Origin: Halorubrum sp. GN11_10-6_MGM
Lineage (GTDB): Archaea; Halobacteriota; Halobacteria; Halobacteriales; Haloferacaceae
DNA: 64,000 nt
Assembly: GCF_005435165.1 (NCBI RefSeq)
Contig: NZ_SGUC01000007.1
Span: 1-64,000 of the forward strand
Direction of reading: 5' to 3'
The translations under genes were made by a program, and so were the position numbers. The notes below the pieces were generated by a model, which was given only the letters and a program-made list of their open reading frames with translations, did no database searches and was not told the origin of the DNA. Shown in pieces: positions 53,307 through 61,960 of the stretch. The first letter of the stretch is position 1; each line of letters begins with the position of its first letter.

Positions 53307-54194
53307 CTAGCCGCCGAAGTCGGCGAGCGATCCGGCGTCGTCGCCCCCGGAATCGTCCGATTCGGAGGGGTCGTCCGCGGAGTCGTCGCCCCCCGAGCCG
53401 TCTCCCCCGTCGCCGCTCGGCTCGTTGGGGTCGGACTCACCCCACGGATCGTCGGGGTCGACCGGGTCGACGGCGCGGTCGAGCTCGTCGGCGTCGTACT
53501 CGACGTCCTCGTCGAGCAGCATCGCGAGCCGCTGCCAGCGGGCGCTCTGCTCGTCTTCGCCCTCGGGGCCGACGCGCGCGCCGTGGGTCTTGAAGAATCG
53601 GGTGCCGCGCCCGCGTTTGGACCCCTCGCCGGTGTGGCCGTCGAAGACGGCGTCGAACGTCCCCTCCGGTTCGAGGTCCCCGACGGGGAAGTCGTGGGCG
53701 GGCTCCTCGCCGCGTTCGCGGGCTTCGGCCCGCAGGTCGGCCACCGCGGAGAAGTAGGCGTCCGCGTTCGACGCCTCGCGGGTCGAGCGAGCGCGGGCGG
53801 CCGCGAGCGCGGCGTGGACCGCACAGAGGCGCCCCTTCCACGCGTCCGGCTCCCAGCGTTCGGTTGCCAGTTCCTCGTAGCGCTCGATGAGGAGCGCGAC
53901 CTCGTCGCCCGCGCGGAGGTCCTCGACGACGTAGAGGTTCAGGCGGTCCCAGAGGTTCCACGCGTACCCGGAGCGGGCCAGCTCCCACGCCGCCCACGCC
54001 GCGATCTCCTCGTCGGAGCGCCGGACCGCCTTCTGGAGGAGGCTGGAGACGACGTACCGGCTGTAGCCGCCGTCGGTCTCGTTCGCCTCCTTCTCCTCGC
54101 CGAAGTCGTTCTCGCCCGTCGCGTCCGGCGTCCGATCGGTTTCGAGGCTCCCGTCCGTCCCGAACGTCGCCTGTCTGTCGTCGCCGTCGGCCAT
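53307..54194 (-). CDS. Haloarchaeal protein with an MgsA/RarA C-terminal-like helical domain
   Basis: The 295-residue protein has an acidic N-terminus, then a helical part (SSLLQKAVRRSDEEIAAWAA, LARSGYAWNLWDRLNLYVVE) resembling the clamp-loader-like helical domain at the C-terminus of RarA/MgsA ATPases. It has no AAA+ ATPase domain. A long acidic tail (DGGDGSGGDDSADDPSESDD) is typical of haloarchaea. It might work on replication or repair DNA by analogy, but that is an inference from fold resemblance only. Confidence 0.6.
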   Translation of the reverse strand: MADGDDRQATFGTDGSLETDRTPDATGENDFGEEKEANETDGGYSRYVVSSLLQKAVRRSDEEIAAWAAWELARSGYAWNLWDRLNLYVVEDLRAGDEVALLIERYEELATERWEPDAWKGRLCAVHAALAAARARSTREASNADAYFSAVADLRAEARERGEEPAHDFPVGDLEPEGTFDAVFDGHTGEGSKRGRGTRFFKTHGARVGPEGEDEQSARWQRLAMLLDEDVEYDADELDRAVDPVDPDDPWGESDPNEPSGDGGDGSGGDDSADDPSESDDSGGDDAGSLADFGG

Positions 54195-54359
54195 GTCCCC
54201 GCTCCCGCCGCGAGCGACTTAACAGCCCCGCGGCGAGGGCGCTCGGTGCGCGGCGCGAGCGGGAGGCTTCGAGTCGGTCGATCCGCGGCGCGGTACGGCG
54301 GATCACACCTGCTCTGAAAGGGAACCCTTAAGTCGAATCCGGCGGCTATGTTTCGGTAA

Positions 54360-54433
54360 CCGCCCTTAGCTCAGCCTGGTAGAGCAGTCGACTGTAGATC
54401 GACTTGTCCCCCGTTCAATTCGGGGAGGGCGGA
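54360..54433 (+). tRNA. tRNA-Tyr (anticodon GTA)
   Basis: A perfect 74-nt cloverleaf: acceptor CCGCCCT/AGGGCGG plus discriminator A, TA at 8-9, D-stem GCTC/GAGC, anticodon stem GTCGA/TCGAC with loop CTGTAGA (anticodon GTA), T-stem CCCCG/CGGGG with loop TTCAATT. No intron. CCA is not encoded. A TATA-like CCCTTAAGTCG lies about 25-30 nt upstream. The 3' 21 nt are part of a duplicated 23-bp sequence. Confidence 0.96.
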
Positions 54434-54582
54434 CTAAACCTCAACACTCGCGAGCGACAGCGAGCGAGTGTTGACCGTGCGGGACGACCGACCCGAATTG
54501 GGCAGACGAGTCGCAGCCCGCGCAGTGAGCGAAGCGAACGAGCAGGACCGTCTCGGCGAGTTCAATTCGGGGAGGGCGGACT
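54413..54582. repeat. Duplicated 3' end of tRNA-Tyr (attachment-site-like)
   Basis: The 23 bp at 54413-54435 (last 21 nt of tRNA-Tyr plus two) recur exactly at 54560-54582. The 124 bp between them hold no gene. They start with a 10-bp inverted repeat CAACACTCGC/GCGAGTGTTG (54442-54451 with 54464-54473). Such a partial tRNA copy is the mark left by a site-specific integrase, which rebuilds the tRNA at one end and leaves the old 3' end at the other. The element itself is now gone. The remaining 54583-54683 hold only a short promoter region for the nuclease gene. Confidence 0.75.
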
Positions 54583-54683
54583 CCTTGTCGGTCGGTTCGT
54601 AACGGACGCAGAGCCGAACGCTCGGCAGCGGGACCCTCGTTCGACACCCTCAACTTTTCACAGCTTCCGGCGACACGACGAGT

Positions 54684-55394
54684 ATGTGTGTTCGCCGGGC
54701 GGTCGTCGCGGTCGTTCTCGTCGCGCTAGCGGGCTGTGCCGGCGCCCCTACCGCCGACCTCGGCTCTCCCCCGTCCGACCCCGACGGCGTCGATCCGAAC
54801 GACCCGGGCGACACGGCGTGGACCGGCACGGTCGTCAGGGTCGTCGACGGCGACACGATGGAGGTGGAGTTCCCGAACGGGGAGGTCGACACCGTCAGGC
54901 TCCTCGGCGTCGACACGCCCGAGACGAGCGCCGAGTCGACGAGCCCCGACGAGTTCGAGGGGGTCCCGAACACCGACGCCGGCCGGGCGCACCTCCGGGC
55001 GTGGGGCGCCGAGGCCTCGGCGTTCGCGGAGTCGGAGCTCGCCGGCGAGGAGGTGACGGTCGTGACCGGCGGCGACCGCCGAGGGGGGTACGGCCGCCTG
55101 CTCGCGGTGCTGTACGTCGACGGCGAGGAGTTCAACGAGCGGCTGCTGACGGAGGGGTACGCCCGCCTGTACGACACCGAGTTCGCCCTGCGCGACGCGT
55201 ACGCGGCGGCCGAGTCCGAGGCGCGCGCGGGCGAGGTCGGGCTCTGGGCGTTCGATGAGTCGGACTCCTCGACCGAGGCGAGCGAGGTCGACGACGCCGA
55301 CCTCCCGCCGCTCCCTGACGACGGCGACGGCGAGGCCCGCGAGTCGGTCCCCGCATTCGGGATCGGAGCGGCCGCGATCCCTGTGTCGGCGTAA
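54684..55394 (+). CDS. Secreted nuclease lipoprotein (staphylococcal nuclease fold)
   Basis: The 236-residue protein begins with a short signal peptide and lipobox LAGC, so it is probably anchored outside the cell. The SNase domain spans about residues 45-180. It has VVDGDTMEVEF with a calcium Asp, VRLLGVDTPET with the first catalytic Arg, YGRLLAVLYVDG with the second Arg, and NERLLTEGYARLY. It would cut extracellular DNA or RNA, for defence, nutrition or biofilm turnover. The tail is acidic with hydrophobic end. Confidence 0.9.
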   Translation: MCVRRAVVAVVLVALAGCAGAPTADLGSPPSDPDGVDPNDPGDTAWTGTVVRVVDGDTMEVEFPNGEVDTVRLLGVDTPETSAESTSPDEFEGVPNTDAGRAHLRAWGAEASAFAESELAGEEVTVVTGGDRRGGYGRLLAVLYVDGEEFNERLLTEGYARLYDTEFALRDAYAAAESEARAGEVGLWAFDESDSSTEASEVDDADLPPLPDDGDGEARESVPAFGIGAAAIPVSA

Positions 55395-55427
55395 CACACT
55401 TAAGAGCGCGCTCGGTACGGGTACCCA

Positions 55428-56186
55428 GTGGCATCCCGACAGGGCGGGTCGGGGGACGCGGAGCCCCTCGGACCCGGATCGACGGAGCGTCGGACCGCTT
55501 CCACGACCGCCGCCGCGAGCGGGACGGCAGACGCGCGGCCCCGGTCCCCGCCGGAGTCGCCGGCGCGCCGCCGCGCTCGGGCCGGGCGACCCGAGCAGAC
55601 CGACCGAAACGGCGAGTATCGGTCGGTCGACCCGACACACGGCGGGGAGACCGCCGCCCGATCGCCGGAGGACCCGCCGGTTCGCGACCCCTCCCGCTAC
55701 GCGCTCACCGACCACTTCCGCGAGCGGCTCGAACAGCCGGGTCGGTACGTCTCGACGCGGACCGTGAGCGACGCGATCCGGGAGGGACAGCTCCGGTGGA
55801 ACCGAACCGACGGCTGGCGGTTCGCCCTCGTCGAGGGCGGCGTCCGCTTCGTCGTGGTCGTGAGCGACACGGAGACCAACTCCCCCGTGGTCGTCACGGG
55901 CTGGACCGAAGTCGCGGACCGCGAGGCGGCGCTCGCGGCCGCGCGCTGGGACGGCGTCGACGTCGACACCATCGCGGTGCGGGCCGCGCTGAGCGAGTCC
56001 GCAGAGACGCCGATTCCGGACCGGATCCGGCCGCGGACCGTCACCCGGCCGTTCGAGGTGGGCGAGCACCGCCTCGAAACCGAACCGGGCGAGCCGTTCG
56101 TGCGCTGTACCGAGTGCGGCTGTCGGTTCCGCTCGAAGGAGGCGATCACCTCGCGGCGGTGCCGAAAACGGTCGCCGGGTCGATAG
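55428..56186 (+). CDS. Haloarchaeal protein of unknown function with Cys-rich end
   Basis: The 252-residue open frame starts at a GTG at 55428. The first about 90 residues are Arg/Ser/Pro-rich low complexity, so a later start is possible. The core (about 95-190) has RYALTDHFRERLEQPGRYVS, TVSDAIREGQLRWNRTDGWR and FVVVVSDTETNSPVVVTGWT, a compact alpha/beta domain. The C-terminus has CTECGCRFRSKEAITSRRCR, a probable partial zinc-binding end. I do not recognise the family with certainty; the core is reminiscent of small RelE-like folds. Confidence 0.6.
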   Translation: MASRQGGSGDAEPLGPGSTERRTASTTAAASGTADARPRSPPESPARRRARAGRPEQTDRNGEYRSVDPTHGGETAARSPEDPPVRDPSRYALTDHFRERLEQPGRYVSTRTVSDAIREGQLRWNRTDGWRFALVEGGVRFVVVVSDTETNSPVVVTGWTEVADREAALAAARWDGVDVDTIAVRAALSESAETPIPDRIRPRTVTRPFEVGEHRLETEPGEPFVRCTECGCRFRSKEAITSRRCRKRSPGR

Positions 56187-56248
56187 CTCGCAACTCCGTT
56201 TATACGCGATAGCCGAGCGGCGGCGTTGATAGTCCGTAGCCACGGCAT

Positions 56249-56330
56249 GCGGTGGCGCGTGCCTGCGAGCGGTCGCCACCGGCGGCCGCGAGTCATCACG
56301 CGCGAGGGAGTTGCGGTCGCCGGAGCAACG
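56249..56330 (+). repeat. Structured dispersed repeat, copy D (5' half only)
   Basis: Only the 5' half of the repeat is present. It begins GCGGTGGCGCGTGCC. The outer stem GCGCGTG/CACGCGC pairs 56255-56261 with 56297-56303. The inner hairpin GCGGTCGCC/GGCGGCCGC (56269-56277 with 56281-56289) keeps nine pairs, including one G-T wobble. A reduced second hairpin GTTGC/GCAAC follows (56310-56314 with 56324-56328). The conserved GGCTGGGGAGG block and 3' half are missing. It lies between convergent genes, 63 bp after the upstream stop. Confidence 0.75.
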
Positions 56331-56368
56331 CGGACGCGACGTCGACTCCGCTGACCTCCCGACGAGCG

Positions 56369-56512
56369 TTATAATCCGATGAAGTCGTCGAGTTCGACGT
56401 CGGTAACGCGGCCGCCGCAGGCCGCGCACTCTTCCACGCGCTCCGGGGCTGCCCCGCCTTCCATGTGGAGGTTACCGCACTCGGTACACACCTCGAATTC
56501 AGCGTCGAGCAT
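56369..56512 (-). CDS. Small zinc-ribbon protein, 47 aa
   Basis: The 47-residue protein has two CxxC pairs, CTECG and CAACG, 20 residues apart, forming a probable zinc ribbon, and ends VELDDFIGL. It is a common haloarchaeal mini-protein type. Start at the ATG at 56512 is supported by a TATA-like GGCACAAAACATATACGGCGG stretch (ATATAC about 25 nt upstream). It is divergent from the helicase gene across 130 bp. Confidence 0.85.
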   Translation of the reverse strand: MLDAEFEVCTECGNLHMEGGAAPERVEECAACGGRVTDVELDDFIGL

Positions 56513-56642
56513 GGGGACGGACGTTTTCCGGATCCGCCGTATATGTTTTGTGCCGGCGACGGACGACTCCGGGCGAGACCGACCGTGGAGCCGGTCGCCC
56601 GATGACGCTATCCATTTCCGCGTCGCGGCCGAAGCGACGGTG

Positions 56643-59600
56643 ATGACCGAGGACACCGGCGACGACGCCGCCGGAACCGATCACGACGACGGTCTCTCTC
56701 TGGACCGCTTCCACGAGGCGCTCGAAGCCGAGGAGCGGCCGGTCGCGACCGCGAGCGAGGTCGCCCGCCGACTCGGGACCACGCAGGCCGCGGCCCGCGA
56801 CGCGCTCGCCGCGCTCGTCGACCGCGGCGACGTGGACCGGCTCGACGTCGAGGCCGACCCCGTCGTCTTCTATCCGCGCGACTGGGGCGCGTTGGCGAGC
56901 CGCGAGCGAGTCGTCGTGTTCCCGGAGCGCCGCGAGATCGTCGTCGACCGCCCGACCCAGTACACGCGGGCGCGGCTCTCGCAGCTCGCGCACCTCGTCG
57001 ACACTACCGGCACCGAACCCGGCACGCGCGGCTATCTCTATCGCGTCAGACAGGAGGACGTGTGGGCCGCGCCGTTCGACGACGCCGACGCGCTCGTCGA
57101 CGCGCTGCGCTCCGTCCTCCCGCGCCGGTTCGAACACCTCGAGGACTGGGTCCGCGACCAGTGGCGTCGCGCGCACCGCTTCCGACTGTACACCCACGAC
57201 GACGACTACGTCGTCCTCGAAGCCGCCTCGGAGAGCCTGATGGGTAACGTCGCCGACCAGCACCTCGACGACGACCACCTCCGCGCGCCGATCTCCGACA
57301 CCGAGGCGTGGGTGAACGAGGGCGCCGTCGCCGAGATCAAGCGCGCGCTCTACGACGCCGGCTACCCGGTCGAGGACGAACGCGACCTCGAAACCGGCGA
57401 GCCCGTCGACGTCGAGCTCACGACCGACCTCCGCGACTACCAGGAGACGTGGGTCGATGAGTTCCTCGACCGCAAGGCGGGGGTGTACGTCGGGCCGCCC
57501 GGCTCCGGGAAGACCGTCGCCGCGATCGCGACGATCGCCGCCGTGGGCGGCGAGACGCTGATCTTGGTCCCCTCCCGCGAGCTGGCCGACCAGTGGCGCG
57601 AGGAGCTGCTCGACCACTCCACGGTCGACCCCGCGGACGTCGGGCTCTACCACGGCGGCACGAAGGAGATCCGTCCGGTGACGATCGCCACCTACCAGAT
57701 CGCGGGGATGGATCGCCACCGGAGTCTCTTCGACTCCCGGAAGTGGGGGCTGATCTGCTTCGACGAGTGTCTGACAGGCAACACTATTGTCGAAACACCC
57801 TCTGGACGAACGACGTTCGATGAGATTGATACAGAATATGAGTTAGAGGAGGGGTGGACGACAGATGTCGATCTCTCCGTCCGCACCTTCGATCGAGAGC
57901 GGGGCGTATACCGATTCACTCCGGTCACGGGAATTTATAAGTCGACGGCACCGGTCGAACAGATCGAAACACGTCAAGGATATCCGATAACGGCGACCGA
58001 GGGACACACTCACTTCGTTTTTGATCCCGATACGGGGCGTATTTCGGAACAAAAAGGTGTCTCGGAGGGTGAATTCGTCGTTAGACCGCAAACGGAGTCG
58101 GGAGGTTATACCGATACGGACGCGTCCAACACCGCATCTGCTGAACTGCTCGGCTGGTTCCTCGGAGACGGGCACCGAGATCGCCACGGCCACGTGAAGT
58201 TCTCGTTCGCACGGAACAAACGGGAGCAGATAGATATTCTTGAAAACCTGTGTAACCGGACCGAGATCGACTACACGGTCTTTGAGAACAGCAGGGGCGA
58301 TCTCACGTTATGGTCGAAACGCTTTGCGGACCGACTCCCCTGGGATCTCCTGTCCGGGAGTAAGGCACGGAGAGTGACTGTCCCTCCAGCAGCATACGGA
58401 TGGCATCCGAATCGAACCGGTGCGTTGTTGAGGGGGTTGTTTGACGCCGAGGGATCCGTTGATGAGAAAGGACGGATACAGTTTAACACAGTCTCAGAGC
58501 GCCTCGCAAAAGACGTCATCCTGCTTCTACAGCATCTCGGCATTCCGTCAAGTCATCTTCAGATAGACAGAGAGGACTCCCACAGCGATCAGCACCGCGT
58601 ACTGGTGGCATCCCGATACGGTGTGTTGTTCGCTGAGAAAGTCGGATTCAGGCTACAACACAAATCGGAGCGAATCTCTCTCGGCGAGACTCCTACGACG
58701 GGAGTTCCTGTTGGAACATACCTAGAACAAATCAAAGACGACGTGGAACTCTCGAACGAACAGATCGCGGACATGATCGGTGTCGCTCGACAGACGATCG
58801 GAGATGTCATTCGTGGAGACAACCGTCTGGGCCAACGACACCTGAGTTCTCTCGCCCAGGGGCTTCGAAGGTACGCACAGACGGATCCGATCTCAGTTGA
58901 TGCGATGCGAGAGGATAATGGAGTCACGTACGCAGAGATCGGCGACGAACTAAATGTCTCGACCAGTCATGCGTATACCTTGGTCTCCCGAGCGGATGAA
59001 AGAACGGAGAAAGTGATCGACGAACGCGAACAACGCTGTCGTATGAAGGCAGCACAGCACGCAGATCGGTTAGCGAGGCTCGAAGATTTACAGATTGCCG
59101 AGGTCACCTCGATTACTCAAAAAGGTGTTGAGACGGTTTATGACTTCGAGACGCGAGATCATACGTTCGTTGCGGATGGTTATCTAACGCATAACTGTCA
59201 TCACATCACCGCCCCCGTCTTTTCCCGGACGGCCGAGCTCCAGAGCAAACACCGCCTCGGCCTCTCGGCGACGCCGGTCAGCGAGACCGGCAGCGAGGAG
59301 GAGATCTACACCCTCATCGGCCAACCCATCGGCGCCGACTGGGACGCGCTCTTCGAGGCCGGCTTCGTCCAAGAGCCCGAGGTCGAGATCCGGTACGTCC
59401 CGTGGCGCGACGAGCTGGCGCAAAGCGAGTACGCCGCCGCGGACGGTCGGGAGCGTCGGCGCGCCGCGGCCGAGAACCCGGCGAAGGTCGAGGAGATACG
59501 CTATCTGCTCGCGGCCCATCGCGACAAGAAGGCGCTCGTCTTCGTCGAGTACCTCGACCACGGGCGAGCGATCGCCGACGCGCTCGACGCCCCGTTCATC

Positions 59601-59960
59601 AGCGGCGAGACGCCGCACCGCGAGCGCGCCGAACTGTTCCGTCGGTTCCGTGCTGACGACGACGACGCCGAGGACGCCGACCGGGCCCGCGACGACGCCC
59701 TCGACGTCCTCGTCGTCTCGCGGGTCGGCGACGAGGGGATCGACCTCCCGAACGCCGAGCTCGCGGTCGTCGCGAGCGGCCTCGGCGGGTCCCGCCGGCA
59801 GGGCTCCCAGCGCGCGGGGCGGACGATGCGCCCCTCCGGCTCCGCGCTCGTCTACGTCCTCGCGACCCGCGGGTCGAGCGAGGAGGAGTTCGCGCAGCGA
59901 CAGATGCGTCACCTCGGTCGGAAGGGCGTCCGCGTCCGGGAGACGAACGTCGCGGAGTGA
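56643..59960 (+). CDS. XPB-like superfamily 2 helicase interrupted by an intein
   Basis: The 1105-residue precursor yields a helicase of about 629 residues after splicing. The N-terminal part has a winged-helix segment (TASEVARRLGTTQAAARDAL) and a domain rich in Asp/Arg. The helicase core has Walker A VGPPGSGKTVAAIA, LILVPSRELADQWREELL and a DECHH box. The intein interrupts between the Glu and Cys of DECHH. Motifs IV-VI follow (LIFVEYLDHGRAIADALD, VVSRVGDEGIDLPNAELAVV, GSQRAGRTMRPSG). It is the second XPB-like protein of the window. Start is the ATG at 56643. Confidence 0.9.
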   Translation: MTEDTGDDAAGTDHDDGLSLDRFHEALEAEERPVATASEVARRLGTTQAAARDALAALVDRGDVDRLDVEADPVVFYPRDWGALASRERVVVFPERREIVVDRPTQYTRARLSQLAHLVDTTGTEPGTRGYLYRVRQEDVWAAPFDDADALVDALRSVLPRRFEHLEDWVRDQWRRAHRFRLYTHDDDYVVLEAASESLMGNVADQHLDDDHLRAPISDTEAWVNEGAVAEIKRALYDAGYPVEDERDLETGEPVDVELTTDLRDYQETWVDEFLDRKAGVYVGPPGSGKTVAAIATIAAVGGETLILVPSRELADQWREELLDHSTVDPADVGLYHGGTKEIRPVTIATYQIAGMDRHRSLFDSRKWGLICFDECLTGNTIVETPSGRTTFDEIDTEYELEEGWTTDVDLSVRTFDRERGVYRFTPVTGIYKSTAPVEQIETRQGYPITATEGHTHFVFDPDTGRISEQKGVSEGEFVVRPQTESGGYTDTDASNTASAELLGWFLGDGHRDRHGHVKFSFARNKREQIDILENLCNRTEIDYTVFENSRGDLTLWSKRFADRLPWDLLSGSKARRVTVPPAAYGWHPNRTGALLRGLFDAEGSVDEKGRIQFNTVSERLAKDVILLLQHLGIPSSHLQIDREDSHSDQHRVLVASRYGVLFAEKVGFRLQHKSERISLGETPTTGVPVGTYLEQIKDDVELSNEQIADMIGVARQTIGDVIRGDNRLGQRHLSSLAQGLRRYAQTDPISVDAMREDNGVTYAEIGDELNVSTSHAYTLVSRADERTEKVIDEREQRCRMKAAQHADRLARLEDLQIAEVTSITQKGVETVYDFETRDHTFVADGYLTHNCHHITAPVFSRTAELQSKHRLGLSATPVSETGSEEEIYTLIGQPIGADWDALFEAGFVQEPEVEIRYVPWRDELAQSEYAAADGRERRRAAAENPAKVEEIRYLLAAHRDKKALVFVEYLDHGRAIADALDAPFISGETPHRERAELFRRFRADDDDAEDADRARDDALDVLVVSRVGDEGIDLPNAELAVVASGLGGSRRQGSQRAGRTMRPSGSALVYVLATRGSSEEEFAQRQMRHLGRKGVRVRETNVAE
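57768..59195 (+). mobile_element. Intein with LAGLIDADG endonuclease and HTH-like inserts
   Basis: A 476-residue intein starts at Cys (CLTGNTIVETPSG) and ends YLTHN, followed by Cys+1 of the extein; block B is GHTHFVFD. The homing endonuclease has two LAGLIDADG-like motifs, LLGWFLGDG (about residue 127) and LLRGLFDAEG (about 220). Two further segments look like helix-turn-helix motifs: NEQIADMIGVARQTIGDVI (about 331) and VTYAEIGDELNVSTSHAYTL (about 385). The element is clearly less GC-rich than its host gene, as expected for horizontal spread. Confidence 0.95.
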
Positions 59961-60059
59961 CCGACCGAGGCGGGATCCGACCGCGGGACTGCGCGGGTTC
60001 ACTCCGGGATCGTTCGGTCGCGTCGAAGCCTTCAACACCCGCCTCGACGACGTCGCGGT

Positions 60060-61838
60060 ATGGACGCGGACGACTCCGCCGGTGACGACGCCCCGTCCGG
60101 ACCGCCGGACGCCGAGCCCCCGACCGTCGCCGAGGCGGTCGTCGACGCCATGCTCGACCGCGGCGTCGACACCGTCTTCGGCATCCCCGGGAAGCAGACC
60201 CTCCCGCTGAACCGCGCGCTCGCCGACCGCGACGCCCGGTTCGTGGTCGCCCGCCACGAGACGGCCGTCCCCCACCAGGCGTGGGGCTACGCCGAGACGA
60301 GCGAGCCGGGCGCGATGGCCGCCACCTGCGTCGTCCCGGGGCCGGGCGACACGAACGCGATGAACGGGCTGAAGAACGCCCTGAACGACTGCGTCCCGCT
60401 GCTCCACCTCGCCGTCGAGACCGAGCGGTCGGTCCGGGGCGGCGACGGCATCCACGAGACGCCGCCCGAGACGTACGACACCGTCGTCAAGGAGAACGTC
60501 CTCGTCGACTCGCCCGCGGGCGCGGTCCCGGCCGTCGTCGAGGCGATCCGGACCGCCCGCGAACACCCGCAAGGGCCGGTCCGCGTCGGGATCCCGAAGG
60601 ACGTCCTCGCGGGCCGGACCCCGCAGCCGGCGGTGGGCGACCGAGCGCCCTCGCCGCCCTCGGGGCCGCCCGCCGAGGCGGTCGAGGAGGCCGCCTCCCT
60701 GCTCGGCGACGCGACCGCGCCCGTCGTCCTCGCCGGCGGCGGGGTGCGGCGCTCGGGCGCGACCGACGCGCTCCGGTCGGTCGCGGAGGAGTTGGACGCG
60801 CCCGTCGCGACGACGTACAAGGGGAAGGGGACGCTGCCCGAAACGCACCCGCTGTCGGCCGGGGTCCTCTGTGGCGGTGCGAGCGCCGACCTCCGCGATC
60901 TCCTCGCGGGCGCGGACGTCGGACTCGTCGTCGGCTCCGACCTCGACGCGGTCGCGACCGCCTCGTGGTCCGTCTCGATGCCGGAGACGCTGATCCACGT
61001 CACGCTGGACGGCGACGACGTCGGGTTCGGCTACGAGACCGACCTCGGCGTCGTCGCCGACGCCGACCGCTTCCTGCGCGCGCTCGACGACCGACTCGAC
61101 CGAGGCGCCGCCGTCGACGGCGCGGGCGACGACTCCCGCGCTCGCTCGGGCGCCGAGCGCGCCGGGGCGGTTCGGACCGCCGACCGCGAGCGGTTCGCGG
61201 CGCTGGCGGGGGCGGCCGACGTCGACGACGACCGCGACCACCGCCCGCTCCGCTCCGTCGAGGTCCTCTCGGCGGTGCGCGACGCGGTCCCCGAGGAGGC
61301 GGTGGTGACCGCGGACGCCGGCGGGTTCCGCCTGTGGACGCTTGTCTCGTTCCCCGCCTCCGGGCCGCGCTCCTACGTCAACCCCGGCTCGTGGGCGACG
61401 ATGGGGACCGGCCTCCCGTCCGCGATCGGCGCCAAGCTGGCGAACCCCGACCGCGACGTCGTCGCGCTCACCGGCGACGGCGGGCTCATGATGTGCGTTC
61501 ACGAGCTCCACACCCTCGCGGCGGAGGGGATCGACGTGACGGTCGTCGCGCTCAACAACGACGACTACGCGATCATCAGCGAGGAGGCGTCGCGCTCGTA
61601 CGAGTTCCCCGAGGGCGCCTACGGCTGGGCAGACGCCGGGCTCGACCTCGTCGCGGTCGCATCGGGGATGGGCCTGCCGGCGGAGCGGGTCCGCGACCGC
61701 GACGCCGTCGGCGACGCCGTCGAACGCGCACGCGACCGCGACGGGCCGGCGCTCGTCGAGGTCGTCACCGACCCGGCCGAACCGCAGGCGAGCGAGTGGA
61801 TGACGGGGGGGCGGCCCGGCGAGCGCCCCGACGAGTGA
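60060..61838 (+). CDS. Thiamine-diphosphate-dependent enzyme, acetolactate-synthase-like
   Basis: The 592-residue enzyme has the three-domain ThDP fold: N-terminal pyrimidine-binding domain with the activating Glu in VVARHETAVPHQAWGYAE, a central domain (PVVLAGGGVRRSGATDALRS) and the C-terminal PP domain with the metal/ThDP motif GDGGLMMCVHELHTLAAE and NNDDYAII. It is closest to the acetolactate synthase/benzoylformate decarboxylase group. The specific 2-oxo acid substrate is unknown. No acetolactate small subunit is adjacent, so ilvB function is not assumed. Confidence 0.85.
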   Translation: MDADDSAGDDAPSGPPDAEPPTVAEAVVDAMLDRGVDTVFGIPGKQTLPLNRALADRDARFVVARHETAVPHQAWGYAETSEPGAMAATCVVPGPGDTNAMNGLKNALNDCVPLLHLAVETERSVRGGDGIHETPPETYDTVVKENVLVDSPAGAVPAVVEAIRTAREHPQGPVRVGIPKDVLAGRTPQPAVGDRAPSPPSGPPAEAVEEAASLLGDATAPVVLAGGGVRRSGATDALRSVAEELDAPVATTYKGKGTLPETHPLSAGVLCGGASADLRDLLAGADVGLVVGSDLDAVATASWSVSMPETLIHVTLDGDDVGFGYETDLGVVADADRFLRALDDRLDRGAAVDGAGDDSRARSGAERAGAVRTADRERFAALAGAADVDDDRDHRPLRSVEVLSAVRDAVPEEAVVTADAGGFRLWTLVSFPASGPRSYVNPGSWATMGTGLPSAIGAKLANPDRDVVALTGDGGLMMCVHELHTLAAEGIDVTVVALNNDDYAIISEEASRSYEFPEGAYGWADAGLDLVAVASGMGLPAERVRDRDAVGDAVERARDRDGPALVEVVTDPAEPQASEWMTGGRPGERPDE

Positions 61839-61960
61839 CGGCGCGTCGCGCGTGAGCGGGTCCGGGGAACCTCACCGGCTCCGACGGCGTGTCCCTTTCA
61901 CGCCGAGCGTTTCCGAGATTTGAAGCGATCTATATCAGCGTCGCTTTCCGAGGTTCTCGC

